A DNA stretch of 64,000 bases, from assembly GCF_900188255.1 (NCBI RefSeq), contig NZ_FZNS01000002.1, forward strand, positions 372,001 to 436,000, given 5' to 3'. The translations under genes were made by a program, and so were the position numbers. The notes under the pieces are model-generated. The model worked only from the letters and a program-made list of their open reading frames with translations. It had not been told where the DNA came from and did no database searches. The stretch comes from Hymenobacter mucosus. Its GTDB lineage: Bacteria > Bacteroidota > Bacteroidia > Cytophagales > Hymenobacteraceae. This document shows, in pieces, positions 44,901 through 51,904 of the stretch. How positions within the stretch are numbered: position 1 is the stretch's first letter; the number at the start of each line of letters is the position of its first letter.

Positions 44901-45257
44901 GTAGAGTTGGGCCAACAGGCTATGCAAAACGGCCCGCGCTGGAAACTTGGCAGTTTTCAGGTCGGCTTCTACCAAGGCAATAGACTTCTCTCCCGACTCT
45001 TCCTCCCTTGCTTCTAATAGGCGCAGTTTATACAGCAAGGCCCGCAGATACTCTGGGGTATCTTGCCGCTGGCGGGCTTGCTGGTACAGAGGCTCAAGTA
45101 GCTTGGCCGCCGAGGTAGTCTGTCTTTTGGCCAGAAGCTGGTCGATCTTCTTCCACGCGGCTGGGTTGGAACCACCACCGCCGCGCGGGGCCGTTTGGGA
45201 TGAACCGGAGAAAAAGAGCATGAGCAGGGCAAGTAAGCTAAACAGGAAGGGGCGCAT
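38982..45257 (-). CDS. Alpha-2-macroglobulin family protein with thioester motif
   Basis: 2,091 residues. Signal peptide (MRPFLFSLLALLMLFFSGSS), then an N-terminal helical, TPR-like region of some 350 residues (LLEPLYQQARQRQDTPEYLR, AFLFAQAESLSEEQPAKARE type). Macroglobulin domains start near residue 600 (FLYTDRAIYRPGQTLYFKGI). A low-complexity bait-like segment near 1,220-1,290 has a seven-proline run at about 1,250 and repeated DEEELRDK-type acidic patches. ETAFWMPELRTNAQGETVLE is the A2M homology block. The thioester motif CSEQ is at Cys1542 (YPYECSEQVFSRL), followed by the alpha-toroid. Bacterial A2Ms trap proteases in the periplasm or at the surface. No penicillin-binding protein gene (pbpC) is adjacent. 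It is a single gene. Confidence 0.9.
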   Translation of the reverse strand: MRPFLFSLLALLMLFFSGSSQTAPRGGGGSNPAAWKKIDQLLAKRQTTSAAKLLEPLYQQARQRQDTPEYLRALLYKLRLLEAREEESGEKSIALVEADLKTAKFPARAVLHSLLAQLYAMYYEEHRYALYDRTTTAHADSADLNGADVRTWDATRLGSAVVRHYRASLAENSQRLQQLAIQELGYAVRLGDTEGQILRPTLYDLLAHRAIDGLGNDEYYVTTPAQQFELQDKALFGAAENFVRLKLTAPLADSLNGQFHALQVLQQLTAFRLQDKKNLAALADVELKRLRFVQQHSELAGKEELYRTALARTAETFKNLPNAAEFLFAQAESLSEEQPAKARELALEAEKRYPKSRGAERALALRRQLEAVELSCTTEEVVLPNQPWLLKLQVRNAATLYAKAYRVSSALVLRQQERPEFYQNQTIQKRYARALAATPTAAWKLTVPGPADYKSHSVQQAGPALPLGHYLIVVSTTAEAPTKERAGVTTAYAELGVSELSQVRRSAATQEGPELLVLHRQSGEALAGVQVLPFMQYYDQKAQHYKSRRGAALATSAKGLAQIPLGVVSGENTLLETVLLSKGADSLLVSEGGYYFPRRARTQEKEQPQRRTFLYTDRAIYRPGQTLYFKGILTETLADKSRLLTKLPVVLRLEDVNGQTVQTLSFTTSEFGSFRGSMVLPTGLLNGEMSLQTEYGNVSFAVEDYKRPTFQVTFEPVQGTPVLGQEVTLRGKATAYAGQPIDGATVNYRVVRRTLWPMFGRGVGGGRPEMEILNGTAQTDSAGGFTVKFTAKGEENPTLNKRGPWQPGYVFEVTADVTDAAGETRTGEQRVSLGADALTLRLEMPELLNREKLPTLRLLSTNATGEALPAKGTLRLYRLSAPSRALRPRAWEQPEREALSLEEFKRLFPLDAYTKEDNDSTWARTLVLTQEFDTEKSPLLPGLAAPLAQQAPGRYVLEATATVPANAQPAKTEQRFTLYSPSVTTLPVPTPDWFVSLQDSVVPGQPARFLVGSSEAGARILLEAEAKGETIRHEWLTLAAGEQRLIEIPVSATLGETQLYVHTTQVRDNRLYTHTAPVQVATPPAPLVLSIATFRDKLQPGQKETWRVTIHQTGGKPAQAELLASLYDKSLDTFRPHAFMELDFPKSYYQPALAWQGQFGTAYSDELSSSPVSDGYERDLEYPRINMWGFNGEDNDYFARNKKRRVVATQTIKGNTSADLAGLEDATGAVADQEELKDKSTRPQRMAMMRMVPPPPPPPSAPPAPGKSNEIPDEEELRDKVDPSLAAVQARKDFRETAFWMPELRTNAQGETVLEFQMPEAVTRWQLLALAHDQELHTGLLRRELVTQKQLQVTPNAPRFFREGDRLRFTAKLSNLTDQPLQGTAQLFLFDARTQQPLESRLLKSAATLKFDVKANQSSALGWDVALPETAEGQVPLEAITYRVVAQTAAPKKAKRKAQQQAEVFSDGEENTLPVLPNRLLITESLPLTIVGPATREFELKKLTSTTSPTRRNYSLTLEMTQNPAWYAVQALPYLMEYPYECSEQVFSRLYANLLAAKILQSNPRFRTTLEEWKRAAQAGDKVALASKLEQNQELKNLLLQETPWVRDAQSETERMRRLTELFDEPRLKVETARALTKLAKMQQPNGAFPWFERMPDDRYITQLIVAGFGKLRKLGAFDAAEDDQARQILQRALAYLDAELQRDYAMLRKEPKVDLKKNHLLDIHIQALYARSFWSSQPVVKGAQPALGYYQQQAATYWKDQTRYLQAQIALALHREKTQPAATKDILTALSENALHSDELGMYWKEVRGGYYWREAPTETQATLIEAFDEVRNDQKAVDEMKLWLLKQKQTQNWESTRATADACYALLLRGSDWLQPVQPIQVTVGGEAVKPTTQQAGTGYFKTTFPNASIKPTQGKVTVKKTDAGVAWGALYWQYFEQLDKITPAATPLQLERQLYREQRTTGGPTLERLTAVTPLRVGDVLVVRLVLRSDRDLEYVHLKDQRAAGLELIGQTSGYRYQGGLGYYENPRDAATNFFMSYFPKGTHTFEYRLRAAQAGNFSGGLSQLQCLYAPEFTTHSAGTRVQIAALP

Positions 45258-45474
45258 AGCCGAACAACGGGTGGAAGAGGGTGACCTGATACAGCGCAGA
45301 TGCACAAAGCTGCTTAATTCCACATCAAGCCAATTTATTTTTCCACCTGCCAGGGCTTCTAGCTATCCTGCACAGCACAATAAAGCCTTGTTCTACCCAA
45401 ACACGCCCTTAATTCTGGGTTTGATTTGGGTAAAGCAAGGCTCCCCTTGGTTTGCGTATGCCCTCTTGCCTTTG

Positions 45475-46059
45475 CTACTCGCCGGTAAGCTGCCGGGTAT
45501 CAAGTACGCGCTCCGCTTGCCCGATATGGCGCTTCATGTGCTCTACTAGCAGTTCCAGCGCATCGGTCAGGCGGGGTAGCAAGAGCGGAATAATAGGGTT
45601 CGGAATCCGGATGGTGTTGGCATTGACAGTGCGCGTCTGCTCAATTAGACTTAGCAACTCGTCTACTTGGCGGCCAAACACTTCCAGCACCGTACGGGGT
45701 AGGCGCATACCGCTGGGCGCGTACTGCTGGGGCGTTTTCATGGGTTTTTCGCTGGCAGGCACGCGCATGGCGTCGGTCATTTTCTTGCCGATGTACCCGT
45801 GTACTACCGTTTCAGCCGGGGTACTACCGCGTTGCTGGGCAGCTTTGATCTTGCGGCTAATAGTAGGCAAGTAAAGGCCTCCCACAATGTTGAGATGTTC
45901 CAAGCACTGCCCTACGCTCCACTTGCCGGGGCCTGGTCCGCGGTTCAGCTGGTCGTCGGTGAGGGGACGAAAGCGCTGATTCACAACCTCCCGAATAGCG
46001 TGTAAGTCGGCGGTAAGGGAATCCAGAAACTCGGAGGTGCGGCGGGTAGGTTGGCTCAT
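45475..46059 (-). CDS. DinB-fold (four-helix, metal-binding) protein
   Basis: 194 residues. DinB/YfiT-like: WSVGQCLEHLNIVGGLYLP near residue 50 and LVEHMKRHIGQAERVL near the C-terminus supply the usual histidines for a metal site. The middle has a KKMTDAMRVPASEKPMKTP loop, as in the DinB_2 group. Some relatives are thiol-S-transferases (bacillithiol or mycothiol) or hydrolases; the activity here is unknown. Not related to the DNA polymerase DinB at 34808. Single gene between A2M and a divergent secreted protein. Confidence 0.8.
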   Translation of the reverse strand: MSQPTRRTSEFLDSLTADLHAIREVVNQRFRPLTDDQLNRGPGPGKWSVGQCLEHLNIVGGLYLPTISRKIKAAQQRGSTPAETVVHGYIGKKMTDAMRVPASEKPMKTPQQYAPSGMRLPRTVLEVFGRQVDELLSLIEQTRTVNANTIRIPNPIIPLLLPRLTDALELLVEHMKRHIGQAERVLDTRQLTGE

Positions 46060-46190
46060 AACAGATACCGTCGGGCGGGGGCGAAAGTAGAAGTAGGTGT
46101 AATGATACGCCCCCCTTGCGGTTTCGGCAAAGCCCTACTCGGTTTATCCTTAAATTCACCGGATTTTACGCCCTACCACGTACTCTGCGA

Positions 46191-47174
46191 ATGCCGCTTT
46201 TTCATCGTACCATCTGGGGCTGGGGCCTGCTGGTGCTACTCTGGGGGCTACTCCCAACACCTACCGCACACGCCCAGGCCGCACCTAACCCCGGCGAGAA
46301 CATTGCTTTTCTGGTCACCTTCGGCGCGAAGGCCGACGCGAGTTGGGGCGACGATGACCACACCGAAACGTTCTTTTTCCTCGTACCCAAGCAGAACCGG
46401 CAGCCCGTGTACATCCGGGTGTTCGACCCCGACTGCGGTGGGCAGCACGACGAAGCTAAATTTGGCTGGAATACGACCACTGAGTTTAGCCTTTACGGCG
46501 GCGCGGGTACCCACTCCGGCCCCGATGCGCGCGGCACCGATCCGAAGGGGCAGTTCCGGTCTGGCACCTTGCTTAGCACCAAGACATTTGGGGCCGAAAA
46601 GACCTATGATAACCAGTGGTATACCTTGGGGCCGCTGAACCCGCTGACGGGTGAATTTGTACCCGACTTTGATGGCTTCGTGTTCAAGGTAATCGTACAA
46701 GGAAAAACCGGCGACGATGGCAACTTGTACCGCTATTTCCTTAGCTCGTCGCCTACTGAGAATATACCCGTGGAGGGCGGCAACGCCTTCACCTACGAAT
46801 ACTCGTTTCGCCTTTCGCCCCAACGCCGAACTATTACCCATCTCTACCCCTTTGTCAACGACCGGGTAGTAAGCATCAAGCAAAGTAACTTTGACTTAGA
46901 TGGCGACGTGAGCCTGAAAGTATTCAGCGTGGCTAAAAACGGGCATACGGCTACCGTAAGTGGCGACAACGTGTGGACTAGCAGCACGCACCGCATCAGT
47001 GAGAAGGAGCACGGCTTGTCTCTGGACCTGCAAATCACCTCTCTTACCAAAGCAAGCAACGACCTCGTATTCTACGTCACTGATCAGTACGACGTGGCCC
47101 TGCCCTTCTTTGCCGTGCCCCTCGGCGGCCCACCCCGCTACCGATATGAGGTAGACGTGAAAATCAGAAAGTAG
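46191..47174 (+). CDS. Secreted protein of unknown function, 327 residues
   Basis: Start ATG 46191 (MPLFHRTIWGWGLLVLLWGL, signal peptide ending at AHA). The mature part begins with AAPNPGENIAFLVTFGAKAD and then SWGDDDHTETFFFLVPKQNR, QPVYIRVFDPDCGGQHDE and TLGPLNPLTGEFVPDFDGFV. The composition is beta-rich with many acidic loops, suggesting one or two beta-sandwich domains that may bind calcium. There is no T9SS sorting domain or lipobox. I do not recognise a family. It is divergent from the DinB-fold gene. Confidence 0.75.
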   Translation: MPLFHRTIWGWGLLVLLWGLLPTPTAHAQAAPNPGENIAFLVTFGAKADASWGDDDHTETFFFLVPKQNRQPVYIRVFDPDCGGQHDEAKFGWNTTTEFSLYGGAGTHSGPDARGTDPKGQFRSGTLLSTKTFGAEKTYDNQWYTLGPLNPLTGEFVPDFDGFVFKVIVQGKTGDDGNLYRYFLSSSPTENIPVEGGNAFTYEYSFRLSPQRRTITHLYPFVNDRVVSIKQSNFDLDGDVSLKVFSVAKNGHTATVSGDNVWTSSTHRISEKEHGLSLDLQITSLTKASNDLVFYVTDQYDVALPFFAVPLGGPPRYRYEVDVKIRK

Positions 47175-47388
47175 CCCGCAGCCTCAATCAATACCTTTTA
47201 CAGCAGATAGCTATAGCATATTCTACTGTTTGTCTTGCCCGTTTCGCGCAGGGTTGTACACGCACTTATGCAGCTTTTAGCTTAGGAGGTGGGGCGTAGT
47301 AACCTCTGCTGCTGAGCTCACTACCTTCTTGCTATATTTTTATTTATCACGATTTACTCCTATACTCAACATCTCATTCTAGCTAGTA

Positions 47389-47396
47389 TACATTCG
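47389..47396 (+). promoter_or_regulatory. Possible -7 element of the helix-hairpin-helix gene (near-leaderless)
   Basis: TACATTCG differs at one position from TAnnTTTG and ends 10 bases before the GTG start at 47407, so the leader would be only a few bases long. Confidence 0.3.
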
Positions 47397-47406
47397 TGCT
47401 ATTCCC

Positions 47407-48465
47407 GTGTCTGCTCCTAATCCTACTCGGCCGCGACCTGCTACGGTAACTTCGCCTCGCAAGCAATCTTTGGTAGCCCCCTTGCAGCGCAGCTTGCGCC
47501 GCTATTTTGGTTTTTCTCGACGCGAAACCTCGGGCTTTGTAATTCTGCTGGTTCTTTTGGTGATGTGGCTTTTCCTGCCAGCCGTGGTAAGACCCAAACT
47601 TACTGAGTACAACCCTGCCGCCGACCAAGCCCAACTCAATGCCTGGGCCACCGAGCTTGCAGCCCAGCGCCAGGCGCGGCCTACATTTGCTAGTCGCTAC
47701 CCGAGGCGTAGCTATAGCGCCCGGCCGCACGTACCCCAGGTCGCGCTAGCTCCCTTCAACCCCAATCAACTAACAGCAACCGACTGGGAGGCGCGCGGCT
47801 TACCCTATTACGTTGCCCAGCGAATCGTACGCTTCCGTGAGGTACTAGGAGGCTTCAAGGCCAAGGAGCAAATCCGCCGAACCTATGGTTTGCCCGATTC
47901 TGTGTATACCCGTCTCGCCCCCTTCATTCAGCTCCCCGACCAACTGCCACCGCACGAAGCCCGGCAGTATGCTAGTCGCTACCCTACTGCTGAGTCCAAC
48001 AAGGCCGGCTTTCCGGCCACGGGTGCGGCCCGCCCGGCTCGTAAGCCAGCTCACCTGGCAGCCTTCGACCTCAATCAGGCGGACACTACACAGCTCATGC
48101 AAATCCGCGGCATTGGGCGTGGCTACGCACGGCGGGTAGTAGAATATCGGCAGCGCCTGGGTGGCTTTCTACAGGAAGATCAACTAGGTGAAATTTACAG
48201 CTTGCGCGACGCTCCCGACCTGGTAGACAGCCTCCGCAAGTACACGTTTGTAGCGCCAAGCTATGCACCCGCTGCGGTGGCTATCAATACCTCGTCTTTC
48301 GAGCTACTACAGGGCCATCCTTACATTGGCAAGCGGCTAGCCCGGGTAATTGTGGCCTTCCGCCAGCAGCACGGCCCGTTCAAGCAAGCCGCCGACTTAC
48401 GCCAGATTCGGATTCTGGATGCTACTACCCTTGAAAAGCTCCAGCCCTATCTCCGCTTTGAATAA
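47407..48465 (+). CDS. Membrane-anchored helix-hairpin-helix (ComEA-like) protein
   Basis: 352 residues from GTG 47407. A basic N-terminus is followed by one membrane helix (SGFVILLVLLVMWLFLPAVV, about 42-61). Then come three ComEA-type HhH units: FNPNQLTATDWEARGLPYYV with VRFREVLGGF, FDLNQADTTQLMQIRGIGRG with VVEYRQRLGGF, and INTSSFELLQGHPYIGKRLA with VAFRQQHGPF. Such units bind DNA non-specifically; in Bacteroidota the family is annotated only as helix-hairpin-helix protein. A periplasmic DNA-binding role in uptake is possible but unproven, because no com genes are near. Its last 19 bases overlap the end of the convergent PAP2 gene. Confidence 0.82.
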   Translation: MSAPNPTRPRPATVTSPRKQSLVAPLQRSLRRYFGFSRRETSGFVILLVLLVMWLFLPAVVRPKLTEYNPAADQAQLNAWATELAAQRQARPTFASRYPRRSYSARPHVPQVALAPFNPNQLTATDWEARGLPYYVAQRIVRFREVLGGFKAKEQIRRTYGLPDSVYTRLAPFIQLPDQLPPHEARQYASRYPTAESNKAGFPATGAARPARKPAHLAAFDLNQADTTQLMQIRGIGRGYARRVVEYRQRLGGFLQEDQLGEIYSLRDAPDLVDSLRKYTFVAPSYAPAAVAINTSSFELLQGHPYIGKRLARVIVAFRQQHGPFKQAADLRQIRILDATTLEKLQPYLRFE

Positions 48466-49265
48466 GCTGGCCGCTCCTGAGGCTTTACTGCCAGCGTAAA
48501 GCCTACGGCGCCGCCCGGCACGTAGGTGGGCATCAGCAACAGCTTCTCTTCTAAATGGCCGGGAAGCAGGCGCGCCGCCGCCGGATACAGGCGCCACACC
48601 GTTTCGGCCGATAAAAACCCGATGCTGGCGCCAGCTACCACATCCGTTATCCAGTGTCGGTTGTTTAGCATGCGCATGGCTCCGGTAGCGGCAGCTACCG
48701 TGTAGCCTCCCGCCGCCAGCCACGGCCGCGTGTGCCCAAACTGCTCGTACAATAAGGTAGCCGTCATGAAAGCTTCGGCGGTATGGGCCGAAGGAAACGA
48801 GCTGAAATCGGCCGGATCATCGGGGCGGCGGGTGCCCCCAACATGTTTCAGCCCACTGACGACACCCGAACTCAGCGCATGCGAGAGGCCATAAATGGCC
48901 GTGAATGGCACTACTCCCCGCTGCCCGTGCATACCTAGGGCGTACAAACCGTAGGCGGCCCACACGGGTGCATGACGCGAGTAGTTATCGAGGGAAGTAT
49001 GGAAATGCGGAAAGTGCTCGTGGGTTTCTTCGTGCACTACCTCCTTCATCTCATCCAGCACATTCTCGTTGCGGCTGAGGTAGCCCAGCCCCACAAACAC
49101 CACCGGAATGGCCGTGCGCCACACGACGGGCCGCTTCAGGAAGGGCACACGCGCTGGCTGACTAAGCGAAGCCAGTGTATCAGCAGACAAGTGGGTAGGT
49201 GTTTGGGCTAGCCCGCGAGCCGCTGTCATTCCGCTCAGGGCTAGGGCAACTAAGGCAATGCGCAT
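48447..49265 (-). CDS. PAP2-family phosphatase
   Basis: 272 residues. A signal peptide (MRIALVALALSGMTAARGLA) precedes a multi-helix membrane domain. The acid-phosphatase motif is complete: KHVGGTRRPDD (KxxxxxxRP), FSSFPSAHTAEA (PSGH-like with PSAH) and NNRHWITDVVAGASIG (SRxxxxxHxxxD-like). Relatives dephosphorylate undecaprenyl pyrophosphate or lipid phosphates in the periplasm. His-rich loop EETHEHFPHFH is unusual and might bind a metal. The 3' end overlaps the convergent HhH gene by 19 bases. Confidence 0.85.
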   Translation of the reverse strand: MRIALVALALSGMTAARGLAQTPTHLSADTLASLSQPARVPFLKRPVVWRTAIPVVFVGLGYLSRNENVLDEMKEVVHEETHEHFPHFHTSLDNYSRHAPVWAAYGLYALGMHGQRGVVPFTAIYGLSHALSSGVVSGLKHVGGTRRPDDPADFSSFPSAHTAEAFMTATLLYEQFGHTRPWLAAGGYTVAAATGAMRMLNNRHWITDVVAGASIGFLSAETVWRLYPAAARLLPGHLEEKLLLMPTYVPGGAVGFTLAVKPQERPAYSKRR

Positions 49266-49353
49266 TCTTTGCTAGAAAGGAGGGCTAATTGATAGCCAAC
49301 AAGATACTCCTTTGCTTTTCCTTCTAATAGCCTTTTCAACCCGAGTACCGTAT

Positions 49354-49361
49354 TAAATTTG
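49354..49361 (+). promoter_or_regulatory. -7 promoter element of the 49442 lipoprotein gene
   Basis: TAAATTTG is an exact match, with a TTTT stretch at about 49333 in the -33 area. Transcription would start near 49368, just before an upstream ATG (49376) in the same frame and 74 bases before the chosen start. Confidence 0.5.
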
Positions 49362-49441
49362 GTGGTAGTTCAGGTATGCCAGCCGGCAATTTGTACCAAT
49401 TGACTAGGTTGGTAGCTTGGAGTACGTTCACTTTCCTGCCT

Positions 49442-50305
49442 ATGCTTTTTTTACTTCGGGACAAGCTGTTTCCGATTCTCGTGTTTTTGCAGTCCGTAAT
49501 CTGCGGCTGTAGCCCCGACCAAGGGCGGGGCGAATTTGCCCTGGTTGCTGACCAGTATGAGATTACAACTACCGGAAAGCTCCAGCGTAAGCAGGTAGCG
49601 GAAAGCTCGGGGCTGGAAATAGCCGATGCGGAGGGCGACCTGTGGACTCACGCTGATGGGGGCAACACGGCCCGCCTGTATAAAATAACCCCGCAGGGCG
49701 ACCGACTGCATACTGTAGACTTGGCCCCGCTCATGAATGTAGACTGGGAAGACTTGGCCCAGGACGACGAGAAACGACTGTACATCGGCGACTTCGGCAA
49801 CAATCAGAATAAACGCCGCAACCTCGCCATCTACCGCCTGGCCGGCCCTGACTACTCGCAGGTAGATACCATCAGCTTTACGTATCCCGATCAGCACGAC
49901 TTCCCGCCAAAGAAGCCCTACCGAAATTTCGACTGTGAGGCCTTCTACTACTACCAAGATAGCCTTTACCTGTTCACCAAAAACCGCGGCGAAGGCCACT
50001 GGGTAAAGCAGTATGTACTTCCTGCCCAACCCGGTAACTACACCGCCCGCCTTGCCGATAGCCTTCAGATCAACACGTGGATTACGGCCGCCGATATCAG
50101 CCCGGACGGGCGCCGAGTAGCCCTGCTCGGCTACGGGCACGTCTATTTATTTGAGCGCCTGCCTGGCCGACGTCTCTTCGATGGTCTCAAACAATGCTTG
50201 CCGGTGCCCACCTCGGGCCAAGCTGAGGCACTGGTTTTTATCAACAACCAGGATTTCATTTTCAGCAACGAGAAAGGCAAGCTCTTTCGAGCCAAGCGTA
50301 AATAA
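49442..50305 (+). CDS. Beta-propeller-like lipoprotein (phytase-like/SdiA-regulated type)
   Basis: 287 residues from ATG 49442, chosen because it begins a lipoprotein-like signal (MLFLLRDKLFPILVFLQSVI, then CGC). An in-frame ATG at 49376 would add 22 residues. Mature sequence: ESSGLEIADAEGDLWTHADG, NVDWEDLAQDDEKRLYIGDF, GNNQNKRRNLAIYRL, NFDCEAFYYYQDSLYLFTKN, AADISPDGRRVALLGYGHVY and PTSGQAEALVFINNQDFIFS. These repeated blade-like units are typical of secreted propellers annotated as esterase-like activity of phytase or SdiA-regulated. Enzymatic activity unknown. Confidence 0.72.
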   Translation: MLFLLRDKLFPILVFLQSVICGCSPDQGRGEFALVADQYEITTTGKLQRKQVAESSGLEIADAEGDLWTHADGGNTARLYKITPQGDRLHTVDLAPLMNVDWEDLAQDDEKRLYIGDFGNNQNKRRNLAIYRLAGPDYSQVDTISFTYPDQHDFPPKKPYRNFDCEAFYYYQDSLYLFTKNRGEGHWVKQYVLPAQPGNYTARLADSLQINTWITAADISPDGRRVALLGYGHVYLFERLPGRRLFDGLKQCLPVPTSGQAEALVFINNQDFIFSNEKGKLFRAKRK

Positions 50306-50362
50306 GCAGTCCGCAGAAAGAGGGCTTGGGTTATATACCTCAAGCTCCTTCTGCGGACTGCT
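50305..50362. terminator. Bidirectional terminator with long stem
   Basis: AGCAGTCCGCAGAA (50305-50318) pairs perfectly with TTCTGCGGACTGCT (50349-50362), enclosing a second stem GCTTG/CAAGC. Between the convergent lipoprotein and disordered-protein genes. Confidence 0.8.
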
Positions 50363-50378
50363 CTTTGATATGGTGGGG

Positions 50379-51404
50379 CTAGTTGTCAGGAGTGCCCGCG
50401 GCCCGGCGTGGCGCGGCGCCATAATCGGGAGCATCCTCCTGGTTCGTTCGGTCGTCGGAGGCACCGCCGTAGTTAGGGGCCGCGTCTTGCGTGTCGTAGT
50501 CGCCGCGAGATGGTGAACTGTCAGCCTGCTTAGGGTTCTGGCTATCGTACTCATCGTTATACGAGCCGCCCTTCGAGCCGAAGCCTTTTTGCGCGCCCCC
50601 CTGCGAGTCAGGAGAACCCGCTGCTTGGTAGCCGCTGCGCGAGCCCGTGGTGGGCGTGGCATCTGCCTCGCCAGTGCCTTGGCCAGTATTGGTGGGAGCG
50701 ACGCCGGTGAGTAGCCCCTCTGGGCCACCCTCCGGGTGGTTTGGCGTGTAGTCTTCTTCCTGGTTGCGATGGGCTTTATCGGGCTGGGCATTGCCGACGA
50801 GGCTTCCACCCAAGGAAGAAGTGCCATAGTTTTCCGCAAACCCGGAATCGACGCCTTTGGGAGCTGCATTGTCATTGGCAAACTGAGCGCCCACAGCCGA
50901 ACCACTGGGCACTTCCGCGCCCGCGGGCTGGGTACCGAAGCTACCGTTCTCACCCGATACGAAGTCATCGGGTTGCTGGCGCCGCTCGCCAATGTAGCCA
51001 GTAGTAGCAGCGGGCCGCTCTACAGTTCCTGCGTAGGTGGCGTCGCCGCGGCTCAGCTCGTTGCCATAGCCACCCTGCGTAACACCCTGCGCCGACTGGC
51101 GGCCAAACTCACCGCGGCTGGGGCTAGCTACTTCGTTTTCCTCATGGTTGGGGTCGTTGGCGAAGGCCTGCTGACCAGTAGTATTCTCGGGGGCCTCCAA
51201 CTCCTGCGGTAATCCCCCGGCAGCGGGAGGCTGCGAGTTAGGGGTGGTCCCTGACGCTGCGCTACCCTGCTCAGCGCTTGGTTCTGAGGTAGCCAATGGC
51301 TCGGGAGAAACACTAGTTCCTGGAGCCGATTGCTGGGGTGCAGATGAAGGCGTGTCACCGGCAGAATTGGCTAGCTGATTGGGGGTAGTGGGCTGTTCGG
51401 GCAT
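50379..51404 (-). CDS. Long, hydrophilic, intrinsically disordered protein
   Basis: 341 residues with no hydrophobic core: rich in Gly, Ser, Ala, Asn, Gln, Pro, Asp and Glu (for example TPSSAPQQSAPGTSVSPEP, GSKGGSYNDEYDSQNPKQAD). Loose internal repeats include QAFANDP and QFANDN, and the C-terminal DYDTQDAAPNYGGASDD and NQEDAPDYGAA. No signal peptide, no Cys. Such composition resembles stress-related hydrophilins. The neighbouring cold-shock gene starts 139 bases away in the opposite direction. Function unknown. A second open frame inside the same DNA (50147-50992, minus) is an artefact of the base composition. Confidence 0.75.
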   Translation of the reverse strand: MPEQPTTPNQLANSAGDTPSSAPQQSAPGTSVSPEPLATSEPSAEQGSAASGTTPNSQPPAAGGLPQELEAPENTTGQQAFANDPNHEENEVASPSRGEFGRQSAQGVTQGGYGNELSRGDATYAGTVERPAATTGYIGERRQQPDDFVSGENGSFGTQPAGAEVPSGSAVGAQFANDNAAPKGVDSGFAENYGTSSLGGSLVGNAQPDKAHRNQEEDYTPNHPEGGPEGLLTGVAPTNTGQGTGEADATPTTGSRSGYQAAGSPDSQGGAQKGFGSKGGSYNDEYDSQNPKQADSSPSRGDYDTQDAAPNYGGASDDRTNQEDAPDYGAAPRRAAGTPDN

Positions 51405-51500
51405 GGAGTAGGGAGGTTAGTAGCGTCTAGATACGCATACGCACAGCTGAGCCACGTGTTTTTGCCGCCTCGCTAGTTTTCGCAGTTTCAAAATACCCAT

Positions 51501-51508
51501 TAGTTTTA
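51501..51508 (+). promoter_or_regulatory. Possible -7 element of the cold-shock gene
   Basis: TAGTTTTA differs at the last base from TAnnTTTG and lies 36 bases before the ATG at 51544. Confidence 0.3.
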
Positions 51509-51543
51509 CTGCATTCTTTCACCCCCAACATCTATTACCAGCT

Positions 51544-51735
51544 ATGAAAACTGGCAAAGTGAAATTTTTTAACGAGTCTAAAGGCTATGGCTTCATCGTG
51601 CAGGACGAGAATGGCCAAGAGATTTTCGTGCACCAAACTGGTCTGGTTCACGAAATCCGCGAGAATGACCGGGTATCGTTTGATGTTATCGACGGCAAGA
51701 AGGGCCAGAACGCTGTAAAAGTAGAGCGCATCTAA
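51544..51735 (+). CDS. Cold-shock protein (CspA family)
   Basis: 63 residues, one OB-fold cold-shock domain. MKTGKVKFFNESKGYGFIVQ holds RNP1 (KGYGFI), and EIFVHQTGL holds RNP2 (IFVHQT). It binds single-stranded RNA and DNA as an RNA chaperone. Slightly shorter than the usual 66-70 residues. Compact gene with a short leader. Confidence 0.95.
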   Translation: MKTGKVKFFNESKGYGFIVQDENGQEIFVHQTGLVHEIRENDRVSFDVIDGKKGQNAVKVERI

Positions 51736-51835
51736 GTACCTCCCTCGCCAGAACCGCTGCGCAGAAACCTCCCGTGTGAGGTTCAATGACCTCCTTTCCT
51801 TATTTTCTTAGCTACTCGTTGGCTTTGCTCAAAAC

Positions 51836-51880
51836 ACAACGGGCGCCCGCCTACCCTTGCGGTAAGCGGGCGCCCGTTGT
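51836..51880. terminator. 15-bp perfect bidirectional terminator
   Basis: ACAACGGGCGCCCGC (51836-51850) pairs with GCGGGCGCCCGTTGT (51866-51880); inner bases TACC/GGTA extend the stem. Between the convergent csp and gldH genes. Confidence 0.8.
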
Positions 51881-51904
51881 TATAGGCGGTAAGCAGTGCC
51901 CGGC

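Noticed and set aside
46248..46883. 211-codon open frame antisense to the secreted protein at 46191
   Set aside because: The plus-strand frame has a signal peptide and clear beta-strand pattern; the antisense frame has neither.
50147..50992. 281-codon open frame overlapping the disordered protein on the same strand
   Set aside because: It is very rich in Thr/Arg/Ala without any pattern and runs into the terminator and the convergent gene; the 341-codon frame has a coherent hydrophilic composition with repeats.
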